A stretch of 64,000 nt of DNA from Megalonaias nervosa (Eukaryota; Mollusca; Bivalvia; Unionida; Unionidae): positions 1-64,000 of the forward strand of contig JAECUM010001776.1 of the NCBI GenBank assembly GCA_016617855.1, read 5' to 3'. The notes below the pieces were generated by a model. It was not told where the DNA came from. It was given only the letters and a program-made list of their open reading frames with translations, and did no database searches. Each line of letters begins with the position of its first letter. Position 1 is the first letter of the stretch. Both the position numbers and the translations under genes were made by a program. Shown here piece after piece: positions 55,173 to 63,435 of this stretch.

Positions 55173-55614
55173 ATGTATCCTGTGTACCAAGGAGTCGCAA
55201 GACAGCGATGACATGGTTTAGGTGATATGTTAAAATCATCCTTTCGTTCGGTGGCTCCCGTTTTGAAACCGATGGTGACAAGGGGGATTTCACGCCTTGA
55301 AATATGCCGCGTTGACGCAAGGTAAATAATTTCTCCAAAATTTCATCATTGACAAACAAAATCCTAAAGAAGCTTTCTTGAGAGCAGGCAAAAATGTCTT
55401 GCTTCAAACAGGCAAAGACATTTTGGGCCGACGAGAAACTCCTATAGATGCCCTGGGCGATGCCAAGTCAGGAATTCCTGCTTCCCTGACGCCACAGCAA
55501 GGACAAGGCAGAAAAATACGACGAAAACACCCCTTCTGAGGACTTTACACCACTAGAGCTAGAAAGACTAAGAAAAGAAAAACCGTCCGAGACTTAGACG
55601 TTTTTGATTATTAA
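55173..55614 (+). pseudogene. Core/pVI-like protein beginning MYPVYQG, frameshifted
   Basis: MYPVYQGVARQR, stop, then HGLGDMLKSSFRSVAPVLKP; after shifts FLRAGKNVLLQTGKDILGRR and a basic tail RKTKKRKTVRDLDVFDY ending at 55614, 10 bp before the capsid ATG. The GHGLG..L...FR...P.L.P layout and placement between penton and capsid are typical of Maverick internal core proteins. Confidence 0.65.
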
Positions 55615-55624
55615 AAGAACGACA

Positions 55625-56970
55625 ATGATACACCGAGAGTCTTGTGCTTGTTCCAAGTCGGAACTGGATCTGTTTGCCATGCCACCCACCATGATGACGA
55701 TGCAAGAATCCCAATGGGTCGAATTTCATCCTGTCTTCTCTTTGACGGATTCAGCTTCCACTGAGTTTGAAATCAAAGGACAACCCGAAGATTACATCGA
55801 TCTGAATAACAGTTACTTGTACATGAAACTCAATGTGATCAAATCGGACAACACCAATCCGGGTGCCGATATGCTAGAGTAGCTCCCCTCAACAATTTCA
55901 TGCATTCCTTGTTCAGCGAAGTGGATTTGTACTTGAATAACAAACTGGTTAGCAGTAGCATGGATACTTACCCTTACCAAGCGCACCTAAAAAATCTCTT
56001 GACGTACGGAAAAGAGGCTAAGAACACTCATCTGGATGCTTGCGTGGTATGGAAACCTGACAAAGCAGGTGAGGACACGTTTAACGACACAGCCCTGACA
56101 GCAGATGACAATCCTCACAATATGGGCTTTAACGACCGTCGAAGGAAACTCCTGAAAGGTCGTAGTTTAGAACTGATGGATCGTTTGCATTTGGACATGT
56201 GGTTGTAAGACAAGTATTTGCTCAACGGAGTGGATATTCACCTGAGACTCAATCGCAGCAGTGTCTCCTTCCATGCCAACGAATACAAAACCATCATCCA
56301 AGAAGCCAGACTTTGCGTACGCCGCATAGAAGTGTTACCTAAAGCGGGAAACGACATCAGTTATACATTGAGCAGAACGACCGTCAAGTATCGGATACGA
56401 CGCGTAGAAGTGAAAACGTTCAAAGTTGCTGCTGGTCTCTGATCCAAGATCGAAGATCATCCGTTCCAAGGACAGTTACCCAAACGTGTAATCATTGGCA
56501 TCGTCAGTAATGCAGCCCTCAATGGAGCCCTCGATCAAAATCCTTTCCAGTTCAAGCATTACAGAGTGTCCAAGGTCGAACTCAGTCGCGAAGGAAAGAC
56601 CTTGTGTACCAGACCCTTCGAATCTAACTTTGCCCAGAAAAATTACTTGAGATCGTACTTGCTCCTGTACGAAGCTACCGGAACACTAGGAATCAACACC
56701 AGTCACGGTATTTCGAACGAAGATTATGTAGGAGGTTACACTTTCTGGGCCTTTGATTTCATTCCAGACCAAGGCAGCGACGAGGGACATTTTCACTCTA
56801 TAAAATCCGGTCAACTGCGTGTGGAAGTTCAGTTTGCAGAAGCTCTCGCCGAGACTGTCAACGTCATCTTGTATACCGAATTCGATAATACCATAGAAAT
56901 CAACAGTTTGAGAGAAGTCATTCAGACTATTAGAAACAATGAAAGACTCTTATTCCTCATTGAACGGTAG
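55625..56970 (+). pseudogene. Major capsid protein, double jelly-roll, one frameshift and two stops
   Basis: About 448 codons. Landmarks: WVEFHPVFSLTDSASTEFEI, NNFMHSLFSEVDLYLNNKLV (shift near 55880 just before it), RRRKLLKGRSLELMDRLHLD, TAA at 56206, NGVDIHLRLNRSSVSFHANE, TGA at 56440, then HYRVSKVELSREGKTL and a C-terminal DYVGGYTFWAFDFIPDQ. This is the Maverick/adintovirus hexon plan. It is recognisably different from B's capsid. Confidence 0.87.
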
Positions 56971-57447
56971 CGAATCTTTGGAAATGGAATCTGAGGATAG
57001 CGTGAAATCAGAACATCAAGACAAAGACGAAGACCGCGTGATGGTCACGTCCAGATGGCCAGAACAAGAACAACATTTAATGTACTGTTTTGCCAAACAC
57101 CTGGCAGATAAAATTACGGAACTGACCAAGAAAAATTGCTATGGATGTCGAAACGATCATCCCAGTCAAATTCAACACGATAAATGTGTGATGATGAGTC
57201 AAGAAGAAAAATTGGACGAGTACCTGGATGAGGCTTGCAGTCTCATCTTGGAAGAAATGGTGTTGCATCAGTGGTATAAAGGCTTGCGTGATGATTCCTG
57301 CCCTCCACTGACTGCTAAAGAGATCTATCACGTCAAAGCTCTCTTGGCTCAAAGTACAGAGAGGAAGCAAAGAAACGGTTGCTTGTCAGAGATTTTCAAA
57401 CAAAAAGTTAGAATTACCTGTGGAATAAAAAAAAAAACACAACAAAA
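56939..57447 (+). CDS. Conserved zinc-binding Maverick protein (CxxC...HPSQ..H..C)
   Basis: Begins MKDSYSSLNGSESLEMESED overlapping the capsid end by 32 bp. The core is KITELTKKNCYGCRNDHPSQ followed by QHDKCVMM: a C..C...HPSQ..H...C cluster found in many Mavericks between capsid and protease genes. A helical domain follows (LDEACSLILEEMVLHQWYKG). The last codons overlap the protease start, and the true stop may have been shifted in the A10 run near 57430. Role unknown, possibly virion maturation. Confidence 0.62.
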
Positions 57448-57998
57448 ATGGATACCTGGGAACTTTATTATCTTTTGAATAACAGTTCGTATACTGCTTC
57501 TTGGAATCCTGTCGTGTGCGCTAAAGATGAACTACCTCATCGCAAACCTCAAGAGCATCAAGCTTATGTCATCAAGACGGATGTCAGTCATCTCCCAGGA
57601 ACTCACTGGGTCGCCGTCTACTTCCCTAAAGATGATTGTGTAGAGTATTTTGATTCGTATGGATTACCCCTTTGGAATACCACATCATCGACTTTATGAG
57701 AAGAAATGCCCAGACGACACGATAAAATAATGTGAAATTACAAGGCACAGATTCCATGGTGTGTGGACAATATTGTGTGCATTTTCTTCATCAACGCAGT
57801 CTTGGATATTCTTTAGAACATTTAGTGACTTATTTTGATCGTAACTCTTCTAGAAACGATGAGAAAGGAGGTCGATGGTTTTGTAACCATTATGGCTATC
57901 TTTTGTCTTTGTCTAGGAAACGTAGTTTACATCAATGGCCTCGTGACTTCCATCAATGGAAATCTCACATGATTTCACAACGTTGCCAACCTTGTTAA
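57448..57998 (+). pseudogene. Adenain-like cysteine protease, frameshifted
   Basis: Landmarks: AYVIKTDVSHLPGTHWVAVY (His), CVEYFDSYGLPLW (Asp region), then after a shift near 57675 QGTDSMVCGQYCVHFLHQRS (Gln and Cys). A TGA or shift near 57733 separates the halves. A poly(A) signal AATAAA at 58050-58055 is followed at once by an A15 run. The family matures capsid proteins. Confidence 0.85.
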
Positions 57999-58180
57999 AA
58001 ATAGTTTGTTTGATGTTATTGTTAATTGTTAATGGTTAATTGTTTATTGAATAAAAATGTTGTGTTTAAAAAAAAAAAAAAACATGTGTCTGTCCTTTGA
58101 ATATATGCTCTTTATCTTTCTCTCTATCCCTCACCATGACATTAGCTATCATAACGTTTCGACTAACAAAAACCCAGTAA

Positions 58181-58260
58181 GGATATTTTCTGTCGCGTCC
58201 GCGTTTCAACCATATAAAAGCGGGTCGATCTCCAGTCTGGCCATCCATGGTTGACTCGTC
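58181..58260 (+). promoter_or_regulatory. Promoter and leader of coiled-coil gene 1
   Basis: GGATATTTTCTGTCGCGTCC followed by TATAAAAG at 58213-58220 and a leader CAGTCTGGCCATCCATGGTT then GACTCGTC. The same blocks precede gene 2 (58930-59008) and, more loosely, gene 3 (60285-60335), so they are functional promoter parts shared by the three genes. Confidence 0.65.
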
Positions 58261-58265
58261 TACCT

Positions 58266-58637
58266 ATGAACATGCCTTCCAGACTAGCCAAGCTGAACGA
58301 AGCTCACGTGAATTTACATCGCGTCAGGCTAAACCTGATACCAAAGCCTGAAGAGATAGAGAATGCCAGAATGTTAGCAATAGCCCAAGACCTGATAGAA
58401 GAGGTCTTCAGAGAGGAAATCAAGAAAGAACAAGAAGAATGGACAGAGATGTACAGACTTCAGAAGCAGAGAGAACAGCAACAACATCACCATCAGCAAC
58501 AGAAACAGCAAGAACCAGACAGAGGTTTTGTCGACTGTCGTGTGGACACCAAAGAGTTCTCCTTTTCTTTCAGCAGAAGCAGGCCGTATCGTATAGGAAA
58601 GCCTGCCGCCAGACGGGGACGCAATCTTAGACAGTAA
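58266..58637 (+). CDS. Coiled-coil paralog 1 (His/Gln-rich), intact
   Basis: 123 residues: MNMPSRLAKLNEAHVNLHRV, a helical charged middle (IAQDLIEEVFREEIKKEQEE), a His/Gln tract, and a tail FSRSRPYRIGKPAARRGRNL. The N-terminus aligns with genes 2 and 3 (RIAKLLELQMHLEYARRLLD; MERLIRLQEVVDTLFMVEEM), showing a three-gene family. A histone-type stem-loop lies 34 bp after the stop. Family unknown. The gene is downstream of the protease and transcribed in the same direction. Confidence 0.6.
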   Translation: MNMPSRLAKLNEAHVNLHRVRLNLIPKPEEIENARMLAIAQDLIEEVFREEIKKEQEEWTEMYRLQKQREQQQHHHQQQKQQEPDRGFVDCRVDTKEFSFSFSRSRPYRIGKPAARRGRNLRQ

Positions 58638-58670
58638 AAAAAGATTGCCATCACTCCCCGTCAACAATAC

Positions 58671-58707
58671 AGCCCTTTTCAGGGCTACCCCAATACTCTC
58701 GAAAAGA
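58671..58707 (+). terminator. Histone-type 3' stem-loop and HDE-like element, gene 1
   Basis: AGCCCT-TTTC-AGGGCT, a perfect 6-bp stem with the 4-nt UUUC loop of replication-dependent histone mRNAs, preceded by AACAATAC and followed by ACCCCA. GAAAAGA at 58701-58707, 14 nt after the stem, stands where the U7-binding purine element belongs. Confidence 0.75.
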
Positions 58708-58930
58708 CATACTAATTCAATTGCCAAACAAATTTTGTGTCTGTTTGTTAAAAAAATAGAAGTGTGTCTATAAGCAATTCGTTTCTTTGGTCAGTAAAAA
58801 AAAACATCTACACATCGTTTCACTGTCTTGTCGAATCGTGATTGTCTGTGTTTGTAAGTAAAAAAATGTCAACGTGAGTGTTTCTTTTAGGTCCGCGCGT
58901 TTGATGTGATGGTAGGTTTTGGTGTCAGGG

Positions 58931-59008
58931 GATGTTTACCTTCACGTCCGTGCTTCAAGTATATAATGCGGCGCTATGGTCAGTCTGGCTACCCATCGTT
59001 GACTCGTC
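58931..59008 (+). promoter_or_regulatory. Promoter and leader of coiled-coil gene 2
   Basis: GATGTTTACCTTCACGTCCG then TGCTTCAAG, TATATAAT at 58960-58967, and leader CAGTCTGGCTACCCATCGTT then GACTCGTC at 58981-59008, matching gene 1. Confidence 0.65.
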
Positions 59009-59018
59009 AACATTGAAA

Positions 59019-59522
59019 ATGAGTAACAGAATTGCAAAGTTACTGGAACTTCAGATGCACCTGGAGTATGCCAGGCGGCTGCTAGACGAACTGGCCATGT
59101 AGGCTGTAGCGGAAGAAGCAAGGATAGAAGAGGAAGAGAAGAAGAGGAAGAAAGAAGAGCAGAAGGAAATCAAGAGAGGGATCCTGCCTCACCTCATAAT
59201 GAGACCTGTGTTTGAGGTGAAGCCAATGATCAGTACACCTCCACAATCAGTACCGCCACCTCAGAAACAGCTACAGCCACAGTCACAACAACAACAACAA
59301 CAACCAGTACAGCATGCAGAGGAAACAAGGAGTCCACAGCATCCACGAGTGTGGCATAGAAGAACACAGAGGGAACAAGTCTTCACTATTGCACAAACGG
59401 AGGAATGGGATAGTGAAGCCACTCAACCTCCCTCAGCGCTCCCAAGAACAACTCTGAACTGGGCCAATGATTGGAGTAGGAGATGTGTCTGTGGTGCCAG
59501 ACCTGGGAGGTGTAACTATTAG
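59019..59522 (+). pseudogene. Coiled-coil paralog 2, one internal stop
   Basis: MSNRIAKLLELQMHLEYARR continues for 27 codons to TAG at 59100-59102. The frame then gives a Glu/Lys-rich helix (EEARIEEEEKKRKKEEQKEI), a Pro/Gln-rich linker and a C-terminal RCVCGARPGRCNY with three cysteines, to 59522. The stop is the only defect. A histone-type stem-loop follows 27 bp after the final stop. Confidence 0.55.
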
Positions 59523-59548
59523 CCAGGTGCATCTGAAGTTCTAAAAAC

Positions 59549-59584
59549 AGCCCTTCTCAGGGCTAAACAGATCTCTAGAAAAGA
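59549..59584 (+). terminator. Histone-type 3' stem-loop and HDE-like element, gene 2
   Basis: AGCCCT-TCTC-AGGGCT, perfect 6-bp stem with loop UCUC, preceded by CTAAAAAC; GAAAAGA at 59578-59584, 13 nt after the stem. Confidence 0.75.
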
Positions 59585-59656
59585 TACACTATTCAGTTTA
59601 CCAATTTGTGTGAATGTAGAGTAGTGTGACTATAAACACTCACTCGTTTACTGATA

Positions 59657-59657
59657 T

Positions 59658-59699
<42 letters not shown>
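59657..59699. repeat. (GT)n microsatellite
   Basis: GT tract leading into the minisatellite. Confidence 0.95.
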
Positions 59700-59700
<1 letters not shown>

Positions 59701-59754
59701 GCGTTCGTGTACGATTGTGTGAATAATATAGTGTGTGTGTGTTCTATGCGTTCG

Positions 59755-60270
59755 CGTCCGTTTGTGTGGATAGTAGGTATTGTGTGTTTTTTCTTCTCTT
59801 CCCGTCTGTGTGGATAGTATAGTGTGTGTTTTTATGTGTTCGCGTACGTTTGTGTGGACAGTAGAGTCTGTTGTTTTCTTCTCTTCCCGTCTGTGTGGAT
59901 AGTATATATGGTGTGTTTTTTGCATTCACGTTCATTTGTGTGGATAGTATATGTAGTGTGTTATTTAGCGTTCTCGTCCGTTTGTGTGGATAGTATATGT
60001 GGATTGTTTTATGCATTGGTGTTCGTTTGTGTGGATAGTAAATATGGTGTGTTTTATGCATTTGCGTTCGTTTTGGGGGATAGTAGGTATGGTGTGTTTT
60101 ATACATTCGCGTTCATTTGTGTGGATAGTAGAGTGTATGTTTTTTTCTTCTCTTCCCGTCTGTGTGGATAGTATATATGGTGTGTTTTATGCATTCACGT
60201 CCGTTTCTGTGGATAGTAAGTATGGTGTGTTTTATGCATTCGCGTCCGTTTGTGTTGATAGTATATATGT
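59755..60270. repeat. Minisatellite, ~44-bp unit, about 12 copies
   Basis: Unit of the form CGTCCGTTTGTGTGGATAGT followed by ATATATGGTGTGTTTT.TGCATT. The TGTGGATAGTA core recurs every 43-47 bp. A single inverted copy lies at 60963-60991. The CGTCCGTTTGTG part resembles the CGTCCGTGCTTC promoter block of the flanking genes. Open frames on both strands through the array are artefacts. Confidence 0.88.
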
Positions 60271-60284
60271 GAACTGAGTGTAAG

Positions 60285-60335
60285 AGATGTTTTTCCTTCA
60301 AGTCCGTGCTCTACGGATATAAAGCAGAAAGCTCG
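60285..60335 (+). promoter_or_regulatory. Promoter and leader of coiled-coil gene 3
   Basis: AGATGTTTTTCCTTCAAGTC then CGTGCTCTACGG, TATAAAG at 60318-60324, and GCTCGTCATTC in the leader; same order as genes 1 and 2 but more diverged. Confidence 0.55.
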
Positions 60336-60367
60336 TCATTCGCGCCATTGAACGCTGAATATAAAAA

Positions 60368-60856
60368 ATGGCAAGTAACATGGAGAGATTGATAAGATTG
60401 CAGGAGGTGGTAGACACACTATTCATGGTGGAGGAGATGCTAGTAAGAATGCAGTTTGGGGCTTATAGTTCCCACAGACTAAGTATGGAGATTAACAATT
60501 TAAAGAAAGGAAAGGACATCTTAAATGAGATGATAAGATTAGGAAAGGAAGAAAAGGAAGATATAGAATACAACCAGAGGATGAGAGAATGGAATGAAAA
60601 AATTGAAAAGGAAGAAGAAAATGAAAAGAGGAATAAACAGAAAGAGGAGGAGGAGAAGGAAAAAAGGAGGAAAAGAATGAAGAAAGACAAAAAGTGTAGG
60701 ACAAAAGATAAGAAGTTGGTGGAGGAAAATAAGAAATTAGAAAAGAAGAAGAAACCCAACGGTCCTTTTCAGGACCACTTTCATATGCCTCGAAAAATTC
60801 TTTATTCTTTCTTGCCTAAAACAAAATTTTTATTCGATTGTATAATTTATGTTTAA
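60368..60856 (+). CDS. Coiled-coil paralog 3, Lys/Glu-rich
   Basis: MASNMERLIRLQEVVDTLFM, YSSHRLSMEINNLKKGKDIL, then a long E/K heptad region (NEKIEKEEENEKRNKQKEEE) ending KKKKPNG at the stem-loop. The frame reads through the stem-loop to a stop at 60854, whereas genes 1 and 2 stop 27-34 bp before it. TAA and TAG occur in the other two frames 20-40 bp upstream of the stem-loop, so a recent one-base change may have removed the proper stop. Probably alpha-helical; function unknown. Confidence 0.5.
   Translation: MASNMERLIRLQEVVDTLFMVEEMLVRMQFGAYSSHRLSMEINNLKKGKDILNEMIRLGKEEKEDIEYNQRMREWNEKIEKEEENEKRNKQKEEEEKEKRRKRMKKDKKCRTKDKKLVEENKKLEKKKKPNGPFQDHFHMPRKILYSFLPKTKFLFDCIIYV
60761..60797 (+). terminator. 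Histone-type 3' stem-loop, gene 3 (consensus match)
   Basis: GGTCCT-TTTC-AGGACC preceded by AACCCAAC and followed by ACTTTCA: this fits the metazoan histone consensus at every stem and loop position. GAAAAA at 60792-60797, 15 nt after the stem, is a weaker purine element. Confidence 0.8.
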
Positions 60857-61010
60857 CTCTCAAAAACATTATTCTCTTGCCTAAAATTGGTTTAGTCGGT
60901 TGTATGATTTGGGTATGATAGATTGATGTTCATCAGCCTTTGGAAACGAACGCTATTGCATAAAACACACACTATACTATCCACAGAAACGTACTCGAAG
61001 GCATAAAACT
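60857..61010. other. Right edge of element C
   Basis: No gene. Includes TTCTTGCCTAAAA repeated (60810 and 60874 regions) and an inverted minisatellite unit at 60963-60991. Confidence 0.5.
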
Positions 61011-61130
61011 TTGTATAGGGACAATAGGAATGGAACAGGTGGGATGACGTCATGGTACTTGCCACATTGTTGCAAGTTTCTAGTACTGTGACGTCACCCT
61101 ACCTGTTCCATTCCTATTGTCCCTATACAA
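61011..61130. repeat. Long hairpin (49-nt arms) at the probable end of element C
   Basis: TTGTATAGGGACAATAGGAA...TGACGTCATGGTACT at 61011-61059 is repeated in inverse at 61082-61130 with about four mismatches, around a 22-nt loop. Each arm holds a TGACGTCA/GTGACGTCAC palindrome (CRE-like). It may be a small foldback MITE or the terminal structure of element C. Confidence 0.8.
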
Positions 61131-61335
61131 AATTCCCATTGTCGCTATACAATCCCAGGGTTTTGATTTTGTCGCTATAAATCTTGTCGCTATACAAACC
61201 CAGAGAAGTCTGTAATGTATTTTTCCCATTGTCGCTATAAAGGCAAGGCTGTGCCATTTGTCACTATAAATCTTGTCGCCATAGTGCCGCAGGGGGTCTG
61301 TAATGTATGTTCCCATTGTCGCCATACTACCCCGC
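61131..61335. repeat. Two ~95-bp degenerate direct repeats rich in TTGTCGCTATA
   Basis: Units start CCCATTGTCGCTATA, contain ATAAATCTTGTCGC.ATA, and end GTCTGTAATGTAT. The TTGTCGCTATAC core resembles the hairpin arm (TTGTCCCTATAC), so the region probably derives from the same terminal sequence. Confidence 0.6.
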
Positions 61336-62149
61336 TATACTACTAATGACACCAATATTATTAAAGAGTTTAGAGAATTATAATTCGTTCCGAGCTGGAA
61401 TCTAACACATGCCTTGAATATCAGCAATTATCGCTTTGCTTTCATGCATTATAAAACCAATCCACTTATTTATTTCCGCGTCGTGTCGTATTTCAAAGGT
61501 TCTACCTAGATCAATAACTTTGATTGCAACAAAAATGACGAAACGAGATAATGCAAGCAGAGTTATTATTTACACTTCAGTGCTTTAGACCGAATCGTTC
61601 ACCAGAATATATACGTTTAGTGGTAAATGGAGAGTTTCGAGTGTGATATTCTCGGAATTCGACACTAAGAAAATATTTAAGAAAATTGAATCAAAATGAA
61701 AGTTGGTAATATATAATTCATTCAAGATTTTCCCGTGCAATTGCATCGATAATATTTATAGAAAGCTGATAGATCTAAGAAAATAGTTTATAGTTGGCTT
61801 AAGTTTGTTGTGACAAGAACAAATGCGTATCTTGAGTGGTTTCAGTTTGTTCTGTTTGTAGTAGCATTTGTATCATTGTTTTTAGCAAAATCTGTAATCT
61901 GTTTCATTTTTTACAGTTGTAAATATTTTGGCTTCAAACTATACAGTAAAACGTCGATTCTCCTATTGCCATTTATCCTGATCATTCGCTCATACGGACT
62001 ACTAACGCATCCCCCAACGTTTGTGTTTATTACAATGTACATCCCCCAACGCTTATATTTGTTACAATATAATATGGGTATACTATAATGACAATGGTAT
62101 TATGACTAACTAACGTATCTTTCAAAGAAAACATGAATGTAATTAGATG
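61336..62149. other. Host intergenic DNA, nothing recognised
   Basis: AT-rich; an open frame at 61810-62088 has no features beyond hydrophobic low complexity. Confidence 0.5.
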
Positions 62150-62335
62150 AGAGGGATGGGGAGAGGGAGAGGAATGGGGAGAGACACGGGAATGCGGAAA
62201 GGGATGGGGGGGGGGCAGGAGAGGTATGGGAGAGGGAGAGGGATGGGGAGAGGAAAAGAAATGGGGAGAGAGACAGGGATGGGGAGAGGGAGAATGATAG
62301 GAAGTGGGAGAGGAATGGGGAGATGGAGATACAAA
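62150..62335. repeat. Purine-rich (GGGGAGAGGGAGA) minisatellite
   Basis: Strand-asymmetric G/A tract with many GGGG runs, capable of triplex or quadruplex formation. Apparent Gly/Arg or Pro/Ser reading frames are artefacts. Confidence 0.9.
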
Positions 62336-62934
62336 GAGTAAAAGCTTATTCTTGTACAAGACTGTGGCCAAATCATGCAATTTTCATACAGAAATCGCAG
62401 GCTAATCAAGCACGATTAACGAAGTCATTGCACTCCAATCGAAGACACTGTGGAGCCTAAGCCCATGTAAGTAACTGTCGGTCAATACTTTATGGCAGCT
62501 TAGTTCAGTTTCACACGTGTTTGGTTATTTATTTGTATTTGTTTTACTTTGAAATAATTACACGAGGTCTCTGTTATTAAGTCATTAAGCCAAAAAGAAC
62601 CAATTAGAAAATTCATTCAATAGTTCTCATGGACGCATACATTACTATTAATTGTCCCTGCTCTTATTCTCCTTTGTCGGTTACAATTGACATATGTTCC
62701 AGTCCTAATTGTTTGTCGTCAGGTATTGTACAATTTACCTTTGTTCTCTATCTCAGTTTATGTTAATGTTGTTCTATCTATTTATATCAGTAAATGAAGC
62801 CACGTGCTTATGTGCAAACAGCATTTGACAAGAAAATGCGATATAGATATAAATAGTTGAGTTGGTTTTAAAAAAAATAAAGTGTTGTAAAAAATTGTCA
62901 GACATCAGCACATACAAGCAAACACAAGCATGAA

Positions 62935-63055
62935 ATGGACAACTGTGTAGTTTGTTTCCAAAGAGTAAGACCACGGCAACATGCTTTACAATGTAACGCT
63001 TGCCAAAAGTGGCAGCATCGTACATGTGATACAGGTATGTATAATGATATTATTA

Positions 63056-63106
<51 letters not shown>

Positions 63107-63435
63107 GTAGTAGAAGCAACAGTAGCAACAGTAATAAAAGTATTGCTGGTGGTTGTTGAAATAATATTAACATTACTGCTGTAGGTACTATGCTAATGTT
63201 GTTGGTTTTCTTCTTAGGCAGATCACAAACGCTGTATAGGCAGTTATGTCGTGGTGATGAGACGCTGAGTGGCTGGCATTGCAAGGACTGTTCCCGACTT
63301 CCTCCACCACTGATTTCGACTGATGACAGTCTCGACAATATGGTGAACATTTTGCCTATAGCAGAGAGTACGCATGTGACTGCTGATGAAAGACATGATA
63401 TCCACGACCCTACATATGGGGATCTTTATAGATGA
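62935..63435 (+). CDS. PHD-type zinc-finger protein, two exons
   Basis: Exon 1 (62935-63034) ends ACAG/GTATGT; exon 2 (63218-63435) begins after TTTTCTTCTTAG/G, with a branch-like TGCTAAT at 63191. Joined phase is correct and gives 105 residues. Ligands: Cys4, Cys7, Cys20, Cys23, His28, Cys31 (CVVCFQRVRPRQHALQCNAC, then HRTC), and WHCKDC from exon 2, the C4HC3 order of PHD fingers. Similar fingers occur next to FLYWCH/MULE-type transposase-derived proteins in invertebrates, so a transposon origin is possible. A further exon may start after TTTTTTCAG at 63624. Confidence 0.7.
63048..63102. repeat. (ATT)n microsatellite in the PHD gene intron
   Basis: About 18 ATT units. Translation through it creates spurious poly-Ile and poly-Leu frames. 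Confidence 0.96.

Larger units (their letters stand above)
47027..61130 (+). mobile_element. Element C: Maverick/adintovirus-like element, left end lost
   Basis: All genes read rightward: PolB, small unknown, BIR protein, two small paralogs, membrane protein, ATPase, basic and core proteins, scaffold-like protein, chromodomain integrase, membrane protein, penton, core, major capsid, zinc protein, protease, then three coiled-coil paralogs, ending in a long hairpin. It is visibly less AT-rich than element B and the host. Nearly every large gene has one to three breaks, so it is endogenous and inactive. Confidence 0.87.

Noticed and set aside
59593..60301. Long open frames on both strands (Tyr/His/Thr-rich or Val/Cys-rich)
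   Set aside because: They are translations of the GT tract and the 44-bp minisatellite.
61011..61130. Rho-independent terminator
   Set aside because: Arms of 49 nt without a U-tract, in a eukaryotic context; foldback element or element terminus fits better.
62030..62409. Pro/Ser-rich and Gly/Arg-rich open frames
   Set aside because: Both are readings of the purine-rich minisatellite and start in unrelated AT-rich DNA.
62898..63350. 150-residue minus-strand frame with poly-Ile and poly-Leu
   Set aside because: Antisense of the spliced PHD gene and its ATT intron.
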